Origin: Elmis aenea
Lineage: Eukaryota; Arthropoda; Insecta; Coleoptera; Elmidae
Direction: 5' to 3'
DNA: 64,000 nt
Assembly (NCBI GenBank): GCA_947652605.1
Contig: OX393581.1
Coordinates: forward strand, 32,420,788 to 32,484,787
The stretch's first letter is position 1, and each line of letters starts with the position of its first letter. The notes under the pieces are model-generated. The model made no database searches. It was not told the DNA's origin and saw only the letters and a program-made list of their open reading frames with translations. Both the position numbers and the translations under genes were made by a program. This document shows positions 13,258 to 22,853 of the stretch, piece after piece.

Positions 13258-13582
13258 CTTTGACGCGATAACGATTGCTCTTTAAGATTAAAATATTCTG
13301 TACGAATATGTCACAAATAATTTAGTATTCATTGTAACACGTATGTGTAAAATTGTCTTTAAAAGAAGTGTGTAAAATAATTGTGAAAAAAGTGTCAAAG
13401 TTGTATAAAAATATTTTGAGTTAAAAACCTGTTATTTTGATATAATAGAAGTGGAATTGGAATCCTGATCCCAAAGGCTCACTTATTTAAGTAAATAAAT
13501 ATAGCGGCACTTTTATTTTATCGGAAACCGTTGACATTTGAGGCAAAGGAATAAAGAATAAAAAGTCGAATTGTACTTCAAA
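13258..13582 (+). promoter_or_regulatory. Conserved upstream leader of sorting nexin copy 1
   Basis: This block matches 19165-19476 upstream of copy 2 almost throughout (for example GCGATAACGATTGCTCTTTA). Its last part (AAACCGTTGACATTTGAGG) also matches the sequence before the third gene. The similarity suggests that the promoter and 5' UTR were duplicated with the coding region. A leader ATG present in the other two copies (AAATAAATG) is changed to AAATATAG here. No TATA box or initiator is claimed. Confidence 0.5.
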
Positions 13583-15082
13583 ATGTCAAATTTTCTAGTG
13601 CGGGTCTTGTATAATTATTTCAAGGAACCAGGCGATTCGGAACCAACAGTGTCGGTTGGTGAAATTTTGACTGTTACCAAAACTGATATTGGTGATGGAT
13701 GGTGGGAAGGAACAAATTCTCGAGGAGTTACCTTATTTTTTCCTGAAACGTATGTAAAAACTATTACAAACAGCGCTGTTTGGACTTATAACAAGCCAAA
13801 TCAAGCAAATGACGCCTTGGATGATGATTGGGATAATGATTCAGATGGCGACACAATTTCGACAGCAAGCGAATCACGTAACAGCACAGAAATTGCTACA
13901 AAAAAGGATTTTAACACATTTTCGCTATTTGCCAAATTAGGTGTTGAAAGTTTCATTTTAGGCGCATTTAAAGTTCAAATGGAAGAAAGCAATCGAATAA
14001 GAATTATCAAACACGATGAACATACATATATGTGGCCTCCTGTAACACCATCAAACCAAATTACCGTGGTAGTTGACTCGCATAAGAAAGAATCAAAATT
14101 AAAAGGTTTAAAGAGTTACATTGCCTATCAACTAACGACGCCGTTTTTTAGTAACATACAAGTGTCACGAAGATTCAAGCATTTTGAATGGTTACACGAG
14201 CGTATGACTGAAAAGTTTTGTTTGATAGCAGTGCCTCCACTACCTGATAAGAAAATTTCTGGAAGATACGAGGAGGAATTTATTGAACATAGAAAGGTAA
14301 TGCTTCAAGAATTCGTGAACTGGGTTTGTCGACATCCTGTTCTATCCATGTCAGATGTGTGGCACCAATTTCTTACATGCAAGGATGAAAAATCGTGGAA
14401 GCACATTAAAAGAACAGCAGAAAAAGACCATCTTATAGGTTCCAACTTCTGTTTGTGCCTCGACGTACCAAACACAACATTGTTACCATCTACTGTCGAC
14501 GAACAAATTGATAGCAGCATACATTTCATTACCACTTTCGATGCCGCTATCAAACAGTTGATGGCTACAGCGGCTGATCAATCAAGAAAACCCGAGGCTG
14601 CCTGTCAAAACGAATACGCAAAAATAGGCGAGAGTTTCTTTACTCTTGGATCTGCAATCGAATCGGCTGACAAAGTGACACCCACAGATTTTGCTAAGAG
14701 TGTTAAACGGATCGGGATTGCTTACCACAGTATAGGAAAAATATTTGTGGAACAGCCGAAACTGGACTGGGAACCATTAGCTGAAAAACTGTACATTTAT
14801 AAAGGAATTACAGGCGCTTTTCCAGAAATCTTTACTATTCACAGAGATACACAACAAAAGAGAAAAGAATGTGAAAAAATCAACACACCCCCAGTACAAC
14901 TTTACGATATACAAAAACGAGCCGATACCGTAAGCTATGCTATTTTTGCCGAATTAAATCATTTCAAAACGGAACGTGAAATCAATTTAAAAGTTACAAT
15001 AAAAAACTTTTTAGAAGAGCAAGTTAAGTTTCAGAAAACAGTCCTTGAAAATTTAGAAGAGGCTTTAAAAAATTTTAAATGA
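13583..15082 (+). CDS. SNX9/SH3PX1-like sorting nexin, divergent tandem copy 1
   Basis: A 499-codon intronless frame with the SNX9-family order: SH3 (about residues 1-62), acidic linker, PX (about 160-275) and BAR (about 290-499). Family members bind phosphoinositides and curve membranes during endocytosis, recruiting dynamin and WASP-type actin regulators. The PX basic motif [13 protein letters not shown] and the DEKSWK and [14 protein letters not shown] stretches are intact. I start at the ATG in TTCAAAATGTCAAA, conserved in all three copies; the frame is open a few codons upstream but has no in-frame ATG there. Odd points: the linker lacks the proline/glutamine tract of the third gene and is the shortest; the SH3 GLFP motif reads LFFP; and the conserved [14 protein letters not shown] motif is altered to [15 protein letters not shown] hAT element sits directly after the stop codon. 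It could be a functional divergent duplicate or a young decaying one; the open frame favours the former. Confidence 0.9.
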   Translation: MSNFLVRVLYNYFKEPGDSEPTVSVGEILTVTKTDIGDGWWEGTNSRGVTLFFPETYVKTITNSAVWTYNKPNQANDALDDDWDNDSDGDTISTASESRNSTEIATKKDFNTFSLFAKLGVESFILGAFKVQMEESNRIRIIKHDEHTYMWPPVTPSNQITVVVDSHKKESKLKGLKSYIAYQLTTPFFSNIQVSRRFKHFEWLHERMTEKFCLIAVPPLPDKKISGRYEEEFIEHRKVMLQEFVNWVCRHPVLSMSDVWHQFLTCKDEKSWKHIKRTAEKDHLIGSNFCLCLDVPNTTLLPSTVDEQIDSSIHFITTFDAAIKQLMATAADQSRKPEAACQNEYAKIGESFFTLGSAIESADKVTPTDFAKSVKRIGIAYHSIGKIFVEQPKLDWEPLAEKLYIYKGITGAFPEIFTIHRDTQQKRKECEKINTPPVQLYDIQKRADTVSYAIFAELNHFKTEREINLKVTIKNFLEEQVKFQKTVLENLEEALKNFK

Positions 15083-15089
15083 TTTAAAT

Positions 15090-16137
15090 CAGGGATTCCC
15101 AACGTGGTCCAGGTGGAACCCTTGGGGGTCTATGTAAGTTTAAAAGGGTCGATAGTATTTCAGGGATCTATTGGGGGTCGATGATAAATTTTTCGATTTT
15201 TAATTTTTTTTAAAAATTTTAAGAACGTAATTATTAGTTAATAATATATGTTTTAATATACATGGAAATGATATAGATATGCATAGGGCGGTGTCTTCCA
15301 CCCTCCATTTATCTCTTTTTAATCTAAAGATTATGTTCGAACAGTTATATTTGGGTTTCGCTCAAAAATTGATTTATTTCCACTTTAAATCGAAATAATC
15401 TTCGATACTTTACAATTTGATGCATTTTTTTTTGTTGAAAAAGATAAGATTAATATTGATCACATTCAAATCGACATGGACCACTTAAAATATTTAAAAG
15501 AAGACATCATCGTCCGTTATAAAGATTTGGCAAGTTTAGAAATCCCGTCTTGGATTATAAATCTATTTGGAAGTGATACAACCAATATTGATTTTGAGCT
15601 ACAGGAAGAATTGATTGAATTGAAGGAGAATTTGGAAAATAAAGTCAATTATCAAATAAGTGGTTATGATAAATTTTGGAATTGCAAAGGTATTCACAAA
15701 AAATACGTACAATTAACCCATATCACTGAAGCATTATTTTTGGTTTTTCCTAGTTCTTATTTGGTTGGGGAAGGTTTTAGTCACCTTAATAATTTATTAA
15801 ATATTACAGGTTACGATTATTACTAACTAATTTTACACCTGATATAAAGAGTAGGTACCTATTATGAAAAAACATCAACCACAACTAACGCATTAAATTT
15901 AAAAAAAGTTATGCTATAACCTTATAACTATTTTAAAATTGTATAATTGTTTAATAAAATATATGTATATTGTATCTGTATATTTACTGTACCTATTGCC
16001 CTTACAACTGCAACTTGATACGCGACGCTATTTATGCATTATAATCAAAAATATGTATAAAATGATAGAATATAAAAAATGTATTGAAAAAAAAATTGTG
16101 AAAGGGGTCGATGTAGAAAAAAGATTGGAAATCACTG
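15090..16137. mobile_element. hAT (ZBED/FAM200-like) deletion derivative
   Basis: The 1048-bp insertion begins CAGGGATTCCCAACG and ends CAATCTTTTTTC reversed to ...GGAAATCACTG, giving imperfect hAT-type inverted ends. It is flanked by the 8-bp repeat ATTTAAAT at 15082-15089 and 16138-16145. The left duplication overlaps the last base of the copy 1 stop codon. Unit B has a single uninterrupted GATTTAAATCAC at the matching place (about 21053-21064), so the unoccupied site is visible in the same window. It retains a transposase C-terminal fragment. Confidence 0.92.
15476..15826 (+). pseudogene. hAT transposase C-terminal fragment (ZBED5/FAM200 type)
   Basis: A 116-residue frame inside the hAT element. 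It resembles the C-terminal part of ZBED5/FAM200-like domesticated or active hAT transposases: an IPSWIINLFGSD segment, an LQEELIELKENLE helix, then a WNCKGIHKKY region and the hAT dimerisation motif VFPSSYLVGEGFS. The DDE catalytic part and zinc-finger N-terminus are missing, and the first Met is probably internal to the ancestral protein. It cannot act as a transposase. An AATAAA at 15953-15958 lies inside the element and could in principle end copy 1 transcripts (inference). Confidence 0.8.
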
Positions 16138-16307
16138 ATTTAAATCACCAACCGTACTAGGAACGAAAACCGGAACTAAACCGAAAAAAAATATCGGTTT
16201 ATTACGGTTCGGTACATGTTCAACAAACTTTTTTTTTTATATGTTTTGTTTAATAAATAAAATTATCATCATTTGTTATATACTTCTATTTCTAATTAAT
16301 GTAAATG

Positions 16308-17720
16308 TGGGAGTAATTGACACTTAGACAAGATGAACAATTTAAAAAATGTATATTGCTCAGAAAAATTGACATATACTACTCTGGGTTTATGGAAAAG
16401 AAATGTGTATTTATAAATATCTTTATTGTGTTCACAAAATTTTTGTAATGTGATACCATTTTTGAAACTGATTATTTTATTATTTATAGGAATATTCACC
16501 AGTAATTGACATAGCAAAAATCGGTATGTACCAGTAATTGACATCCTTTGTGGGTATAGTTGACATCAAAGAACCATTATTTTTAAAATTAAAAATCCTT
16601 ATTAAAAGTTTACAATTCTTTCAGTTATTGAGTATTGAACATTTAAATGGTGAACTAAACATATTCCTATAATAACTTTGGTATAAAATTACTATACTAA
16701 GTAAATAAACATATTACTAAAATAACTATCCTAAACATTTGAACTGCTGAAAATTGTATTCAAAGAACAATCGTTTCCTTCTATCTGTTTGAGAAGTGGG
16801 TAGTTTCGAAATGATATTAATTATTTTACCAACAAAATATTTAACAGTTGTTTTTGTGAAAATTTTCATAATTATAAAATTATTCATAGCGAATGTCTCT
16901 CTGTCTTTATTAATATTTTGTGAGTCTTCATCGAGATTTGTTAACTCAAAACGTGTGTCCATCGTCGAGGAACCCGACTGTAAGCAATCTTCTTCAGATT
17001 CGCTACTAGAACTTGCAATCTAATTACGTCTTCTTCTTCTCTAGAAAGTATTGTTTTTGGCCCCATTTTTCTTTCAATTGGGCTTTTCCCTTTGGATTTG
17101 TAAAGGAGAGTAATTCTGGGCACTTTATGTTTTTTAGCTGCAGTAGCTACAGGCATTCCAAGTCGAACATCCTCTAGAGCGTTTTTTATATCTTCTTCAG
17201 GATATGCTAACATTTTACCTTTGATGGGAGGCATATCCATTTAGGTTAAAATGTTTTTCCAAGCAAGAGTTTAAACGCACCAATAATTGACAGCCATGTC
17301 AACTACTGGTAAACATAAGAGATATGATCACCAGTAGTTGACATACTAATACCATGATCAAAAATAACCGCTACACTAATACTTGCAAATTTAAAACACT
17401 AAATAATAACCAGTAACAACATGTAACAACACAATTATCTATATTAATGTGTTCAAGAAAATAAAAATCACTTCAACAACTTTACTTATCTCCTTTAAAT
17501 CGAATAGAAAAAATTGATATATCTGAATGCTCACAACTTTTTACGTGAAGGATAATGTCATGTCAAAATGACTGTTCTCAGTGTTGTCAGGATATAAACA
17601 AACAAAAGTAAAGTACAAAATTACCAGATGGCACTAAACGTGTGGATGTAACAAAAACTGAACTGTCTTTATAATGATTTAAAAACTAACATGTCAACTA
17701 CTACATCGGTGTCAATTATA
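16308..17720 (-). mobile_element. pogo/Tigger-like element nested in a hAT
   Basis: Between the hAT subterminal repeats lies a segment whose ends both carry (A/G)(T)AATTGACAC in inverted orientation (GGGAGTAATTGACAC at 16309; GTGTCAATTATACC at 17707). At least seven copies of a CCAGTARTTGACAT-like motif cluster near the two ends in both orientations (16497, 16530, 16551, 17279, 17297, 17331, 17692). That layout resembles transposase binding sites. It carries minus-strand relics of a psq-HTH transposase. Exact termini and target duplication were not settled. Confidence 0.6.
16726..17240 (-). pseudogene. pogo/Tigger-type transposase relic (N- and C-terminal parts)
   Basis: The minus-strand frame 17240-16941 begins MDMPPIKGKMLAYPEEDI and continues with LEDVRLGMPVATAAKKHKVP, a pipsqueak-type helix-turn-helix as found at the N-terminus of pogo/Tigger/Jerky-family transposases. 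The overlapping frame 16962-16726 contains FTKTTVKYFVGKI after an acidic serine-rich stretch, resembling the C-terminal tail of insect Tigger-like proteins. The whole DDE catalytic region is missing, so a large internal deletion joined the two parts, probably with a frameshift. It is non-functional as a transposase; a DNA-binding fragment could still be made. Confidence 0.65.
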
Positions 17721-18250
17721 CCAAATAAAAATATTTAAAAAAAATAAAAAATAATCACTCGGAGCTGAACCGAAAACCGAAAAAAACCGCTATTTTTTCC
17801 GGAACGAAAGCCGGAACTGAACCGATATATATTTTTTTAATTGAACCGGAACGAAAACCGAAACGAAAAAAATTACGGTTCAAAGCCCTGGAATAATTTT
17901 CAACGATGCAATATTTTGATACATTTTTCTACAACTTAATAGATTTAAATATGTAGTATACCTACGCAAGTTATCTTGCTTGTTTTCTGTTTTAGAATTT
18001 TATACAAGTTGAGAAGCTCCAAATTGATTGAAATTTGGTCTTGTTAACTAATATTATAAAATCAGAACTTAAACATTATTTTTTATAAATATATTTAATA
18101 CAAAGAAATAACCATTTAATAGATAATTAAAATTAAATATGTTTTACAGCAATTGTTAACATAAATCAAACCTTGCAAGTATGTATTGTATTTTTTAGCA
18201 AAACTGATGATAAATTTCATTCATTTTTGGGTTGCATATGTACTAATTTC

Positions 18251-18634
18251 CAGTGCACACGAACTGCGGCCATTCTAATCCCATCATAATGTTCAGTAAA
18301 CGTGGAAAAGAGCTGCTTGTTTACGAAAATTGTAAATATTATAAACACAGACAGTAGAAATTGTATACTCCTATTAAGTAATCACTATGTACATATTATT
18401 GACAAATAAAATATTTTATTTATATTTTTTAATTTCATTCAATTTAAGTAGTGAATATATAGGAATACTCCAACCATTTCTGACCTATTACCTGAATACG
18501 AAATTCCAGGAAAGGTATAATTAAAGAATGTCCGCAGTTCGTGTATCGGCTTAACTCTCATGCTTAATTACTGGCCGCAGTTCAAGTGGTACTTAAGTAC
18601 AAGTCATTAAAATAGCCGCAATTCGAGCGCGCCC
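18251..18634. mobile_element. hAT-type MITE in unit A
   Basis: The 384-bp insertion is flanked by the 8-bp repeat CTAATTTC at 18243-18250 and 18635-18642. Ends are imperfect inverted repeats: CAGTGCACACGAACTGCGGC on the left, and GGGCGCGCTCGAATTGCGGC reading inward on the right. Unit B has the continuous site CAATTTCTAATATTATT near 21458-21474, so the insertion postdates the duplication. Internal CCGCAGTT(C) motifs recur in both orientations. It has no coding content. Confidence 0.82.
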
Positions 18635-19476
18635 CTAATTTCTAATATCATTTTATTTCCATAGTTTAGTAGGTATACATGTGATGTTCATTTATCAATA
18701 AATAATAACCGCTACTATAGGTTAACATGAGGTTAACGAATTTTATAAATTTCATTTACCTTAGGTACTTTTTTTAAATTTCATATTTTCATTAGTGGGC
18801 AATTGATGTGCATTTTTGCGTAATTTAAAATTTTAATAGTTACAGTAGAATTTGAGCTAAGTACTTTGTAATCTTATCATACCTGCAATTATTTACACGC
18901 TACTGATATTAAAATACATCTGAATGTCGTTTGCAATGTACAAGAACAAATTTTGTTGCCACGTGAAGCATAAAACGCATTACCTCTCTTAATTCTTTTC
19001 TAAATGATATAAGCTGTAGCACAGTAGATGTGCATTATTTGTGTTATTTAATTTTGACATCTTAAATCAAGATGATGTTTAAGTATGTACGTTACAGCGA
19101 AATACATCACTTAAGTGCTCTTTTACGTTTCTTTAAGTAAAGATTATTTTAAAATATTTATCATTGGCGCGATAACGATTGCTCTTTAAGATTAAGATTT
19201 TCTGTACAAATATGTCACAAATCATTTAGTATTTGTTGTAACACGTATGTATAAAATTCATTTTATAAGAAGTGTGCGTAAAATAATCGTGAAAAAAGTG
19301 TCAACGGTATTTTGAGTTTAAAAACTGTTATTCTGATACATAACAGAAGTGGAATCGGAATCCTGATCCCGAACACTCAATTAAGTAAATAAATGTCGCG
19401 GCACTTTCATTTTGTCGAAAACCGTTGACATTTGAGGCAAAGGAATAAAGAATAAAAAGTCGAATTGTACTTCAAA

Positions 19477-21057
19477 ATGTCAAATTTTCAAGTGCGGGTT
19501 TTGTATGATTATTTCGAGGAACCAAGTGATTCGGAACCAACAGTGTCGGTTGGTGAAATTTTGACTGTGATAAGAACTGATGTTAGTGATGGTTGGTGGG
19601 AAGGAACCAATTCTCGAGGAATTACCTTATTTTTTCCTGAAGCGTATGTCGAAACTATAACAAACAGCGTCGTGTCGACTCTTAACGAGTCGAATCAAGG
19701 AGATGACGCATCTGATGATGATTGGGATAATGATTCATTCTACTCGGAATCACCGAGCACGATACAGAAACATCAATACTTATATCAAAGCAATTTAGAT
19801 TTAAATGAAAATTCTTTGAGAGATGGCGACACACATTCGACAGCAAGCCAAAGGCGTTATAGCACAGGAACAGTTACAAAGAAGAGTTTTAACAGATTTT
19901 CAACATTTGTCAAATCAGGTGGAGAAAGTTACATTTTAGGTACATTAAAAGTTCAAGTGGAAGAAAGCAATCTAATAAGAATTATCAAACACGATGAACG
20001 AACATATTTGTGGCCTCCAGTAACACCATCAAGGCAATTTACGGTGGTAGTTGACTCACCTAAGAGAGAATCAAAATTAAAAGGATTAAAAAGTTACATT
20101 GCCTATCAACTAACACCGTCTTTTAGTAACGTACAAGTGTCACGGAGATTTAAGCATTTTGATTGGTTACACGAGCGAATGATTGAAAAATTTTGTTTGA
20201 TAGCAGTGCCTCCACTACCTGATAAGAAAATTTCGGGAAGATACGAGGAGGAATTTATTGAACATAGAAAGGTACAGCTGCAAGAATTTGTGAACTGGGT
20301 TTGTCGACATCCTGTTCTATCCATGTCAGATGTGTGGCAACAATTTCTTACATGCAAGGATGAAAAATCGTGGAAGCACTTTAAGAGAACAGCAGAAAAA
20401 GACGATCTCATAGGTGCCAACTTCTGTTTGTGTCTCGACGTACCGAACACAACATTGTTAACATCTACCGTTGACGAACAAATTGATAGCAGCATACATT
20501 TCATTAACAATTTCGATGCCGCTATTAAACATTTGATGGCTACAGCGGCTGATCAATCAAGAAAACACGTGACTACCTATAAAAAAGAATACACAAAAAT
20601 AGGCGAGAGTTTCTATACTCTTGGAACTGCAATCGAATCGGCAGACAAAGCGACACCCACAGATTTAGCTACGGGTGCTAAACGGATCGGGTCTGCTTAC
20701 GTCAAAATAGGAAAAATATTTGTGGAACAGCCGAAACTGGACTGGGAACCATTAGCTGAAAAACTGTGCATTTATAAAGGGATTACGGGCGCTTTCCCAG
20801 AAATGTTTACTGTTCACAGAGGTGCACAACAAAAGAGAAAAGAATGTGAAAAAATCAACACACTCCCAGCACAACTTAACGATATACAAAAACGAGCCGA
20901 TACCGTAAGCTATGCTATTTTTGCCGAATTAAATCATTTTAAAACGGAACGTGAAATCGATTTAAAAATTACAATGAAAAACTTTTTAAAAGAGCAAGTT
21001 AAGTTTTACAAAACAGTCGTTGAAAATTTAGAAGACGCCTTAAACTTTTTTGAATGA
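19477..21057 (+). CDS. SNX9/SH3PX1-like sorting nexin, tandem copy 2
   Basis: A 526-codon intronless frame with SH3 (about 1-62), a linker with DDDWDND, PX (about 185-300) and BAR (about 315-526). The [18 protein letters not shown] motif is intact, unlike in copy 1. The PX basic motif [13 protein letters not shown] and the [23 protein letters not shown] stretch are present. The expected role is membrane binding and curvature in endocytic trafficking (family knowledge). It shares with copy 1 the SH3 change GLFP to LFFP and the loss of the proline/glutamine-rich linker. The two are therefore sisters that split after divergence from the third gene. The start is the ATG conserved in all copies (TTCAAAATGTCAAA). 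The frame is open with no defects, and it keeps the leader sequence of its neighbour. Confidence 0.92.
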   Translation: MSNFQVRVLYDYFEEPSDSEPTVSVGEILTVIRTDVSDGWWEGTNSRGITLFFPEAYVETITNSVVSTLNESNQGDDASDDDWDNDSFYSESPSTIQKHQYLYQSNLDLNENSLRDGDTHSTASQRRYSTGTVTKKSFNRFSTFVKSGGESYILGTLKVQVEESNLIRIIKHDERTYLWPPVTPSRQFTVVVDSPKRESKLKGLKSYIAYQLTPSFSNVQVSRRFKHFDWLHERMIEKFCLIAVPPLPDKKISGRYEEEFIEHRKVQLQEFVNWVCRHPVLSMSDVWQQFLTCKDEKSWKHFKRTAEKDDLIGANFCLCLDVPNTTLLTSTVDEQIDSSIHFINNFDAAIKHLMATAADQSRKHVTTYKKEYTKIGESFYTLGTAIESADKATPTDLATGAKRIGSAYVKIGKIFVEQPKLDWEPLAEKLCIYKGITGAFPEMFTVHRGAQQKRKECEKINTLPAQLNDIQKRADTVSYAIFAELNHFKTEREIDLKITMKNFLKEQVKFYKTVVENLEDALNFFE

Positions 21058-21253
21058 TTTAAATCACAAACCGTACTAGGAGCGTTTTAGTCAGTGGGAT
21101 CTATATTTTGATTGAATTATTATTTTCAACAATGCAATATGTTAATACATTTTTCAACAACTTGTGTACACACGTAATCTTGCTTGTTTTCTAATTTAGA
21201 ATTTTATGCAAGTTGAGAAGCTCCAAACTGATTGAAATTAAGCCTTGTTAACT

Positions 21254-21259
21254 AATAAA
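21254..21259 (+). terminator. Candidate poly(A) signal of copy 2
   Basis: AATAAA lies 197 bases after the copy 2 stop codon, within the duplicated 3' flank. The equivalent site in unit A reads AATATTATAAAA, so it is not conserved there. AATAAA is frequent by chance in DNA this AT-rich. Confidence 0.3.
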
Positions 21260-21655
21260 GTAGTATACAATCAGAATATAAATATTATTTTTTATAAATA
21301 TATTTAATTTCAAAGAAATAAGTTTGATAAATAATTAAAATCAAAGATGTTTTAAAGCAATTTTTAACATACATCAAACCTCGCAGATATTGTAGGCTAT
21401 ATTATAGCAAAACGTTTGATAAATTTCATTCATTTTCGAGTTGCATAAGTAGGTACCAATTTCTAATATTATTTTATTTCAACAGCTTAATTGGTTTACA
21501 TGTGATGTTAATTTATCAATAAATAATTTTTAAACTGCAGCAGTGATAATTTATTATGCCACTATGGGTTAACGAATTTTATAAATGTCAGTTGCTTAAC
21601 AATTTTTTATTTCATATTTTCATTAGTGAGCAATTGCTGTATATTTTTTGCATAA

Positions 21656-22639
21656 TTTAGAAGTAAATGGTTTATGATATAATTTATCGTCTAGTTGCTT
21701 TTGTAGTAGTATTTATTATTTTTGTTTACTAATAACACATTTTAGACGGTAATAAATTTTTCCATTTATACTTTGTGAAATAATAAATACGTGTCAACTT
21801 AAAAATTCAGGCTATAATTAGTCAACTCAACAAATATTAACGAATTTGAACTCAGTTAAACAGTCAATTTTCATAACGTAATAATAATATGCTAAAATGT
21901 TGTTGACATCCCAGTCGATGTTATTTATCGAAACCTATAAATGTTTTAATTAGTACATAGATGTTTTTATTATCTATGGATGTTTTTTAATTAAAAGTTC
22001 TTAATGCTAATAATTAAGAAAAATATTTACTATATAATAAAATAACCTTTAGTCTATAAATTATCCCGATAAACTGTATGTAATCAACTAATGAATCATA
22101 ATATTTAAATAAAATTTTATTTATTGTATACGTCAATAATCATGTCTCAACTTCATAAAGTAGATAACTTAGTAAATAAGACAACTTGGATACTTAAATA
22201 AGTTCGTGTTATTGTAGCTCGTCACGCACATTAACTCTATATTCGACGGTCAACAAACTATAGTTAAAATTTAAATAAACATCTAAGTTTGTTAATTTTT
22301 CTTTAAATAAGCTGGATATTATGTTTTATTTTTATTAGTGTTGTTAAGTATAAAATACATTATATTGGTAGAACGTAAATTTTAAACTTATGTAACTTTT
22401 GCGTTTTAAAATGGTTCAAAATATTTACCGTCTAGTGTACATTGTCACGGCAGACTTGATTCATCAAAGCGAGCATCAGCGCCACTCTGTGCAACGGCAG
22501 TCACAATAACTCGCTTAAACAGCGATGACGATTCAGCTTTGAGATATCATTTTCTTTGTAAACCTACTACAAATCGTCAGTACTTGCTGTTAGACATAAA
22601 TAAATCGTTATCCTATAATTCATTTGTGACGTGTGTGTC
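21656..22639. other. Upstream region of the third sorting nexin gene
   Basis: A gene-free AT-rich stretch with no clear similarity to the regions upstream of copies 1 and 2. From about 22440 to 22560 base composition becomes noticeably more GC-rich (phrases such as AGCGAGCATCAGCGCC), and a TCAGT initiator-like site occurs at about 22577. A promoter or first non-coding exon is plausible here, but the sequence alone does not prove it. Confidence 0.35.
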
Positions 22640-22853
22640 TAAACTAACGTGATTTGAGTATAATCGTAGTGTAAAAATATTTGGAGGTTAAATGGCTGTT
22701 ATTGTGATACACAATAGAGGAGGGAATAGGTTCCTGGACCCTATCCACCCACATAATTAAGGAAATAAATGCCGCGACATTTTAACTGTACACGAAAATC
22801 GGTGACATTTAAGATAAAGCAGTAAAGAATACAAAGTAAGCGAACACTTCAAA
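22640..22853 (+). promoter_or_regulatory. 5' leader of the third gene with two short upstream ORFs
   Basis: The segment before the start codon is partly shared with copies 1 and 2 (CTGTTATT...GATACA, AATAAATG(T/C)CGCG, GTGACATTTAAG). It holds an upstream ORF of 22 codons (22692-22760) and another starting at the ATG in AAATAAATGCCGCG, ending with TAA before the main start. The first uORF has no counterpart in copies 1 and 2. The second is shortened in copy 2 and its ATG is lost in copy 1. If transcribed, these could lower or condition translation (inference). Confidence 0.4.

Larger units (their letters stand above)
16163..17891. mobile_element. Second hAT-like insertion in unit A, one end lost
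   Basis: Unit A departs from unit B after ACCGTACTAGGA (about 16161) and rejoins near 17892. The right end reads inward CAGGGCTTTGAACCGTAAT, a hAT-style terminus. Next to it are alternating GGAACGAAAACCG / GGTTCGGTT repeats, and similar repeats occur on the left side (16162-16215). The matching CAGGGCTTT end and an 8-bp duplication are missing on the left. About 35 bp present in unit B (about 21078-21112) are absent here, so the left end was probably lost with some flank. A pogo-like element lies inside it. Confidence 0.65.
12085..18817 (+). repeat. Tandem duplication unit A (sorting nexin copy 1 plus flanks)
   Basis: Sequence from about 12085 is repeated from about 18818, with shared phrases such as ATTATTTACACGCTACTGAT and AATGATATAAGCTGTAGCAC. 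The match continues through the leader, the coding region and the 3' flank. Unit A ends with the phrase TTCATATTTTCATTAGTG, also seen near the end of unit B. Unit A is longer because of three hAT insertions (15090-16137, about 16163-17891, 18251-18634) and about 0.9 kb between 12335 and 13250 that has no counterpart in unit B. Boundaries are approximate because the copies have diverged. Confidence 0.75.
18818..21655 (+). repeat. Tandem duplication unit B (sorting nexin copy 2 plus flanks)
   Basis: The second unit of the direct duplication starts at the phrase CGTAATTTAAAATTTTAAT, which matches the start of unit A near 12085. It contains the leader, copy 2 and a 3' flank. That flank parallels the 17892-18817 flank of unit A (shared GTTGAGAAGCTCCAAA and AAATTTCATTCATTTT phrases). 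It lacks the insertions seen in unit A and so keeps their pre-insertion sequence. It ends near 21655, after TTCATATTTTCATTAGTGAG, before the unique upstream region of the third gene. Confidence 0.75.

Noticed and set aside
20106..20510. 134-residue minus-strand frame inside sorting nexin copy 2
   Set aside because: It is the complement of the PX coding region; similar mirror frames occur in all three copies because the coding sequence is conserved.
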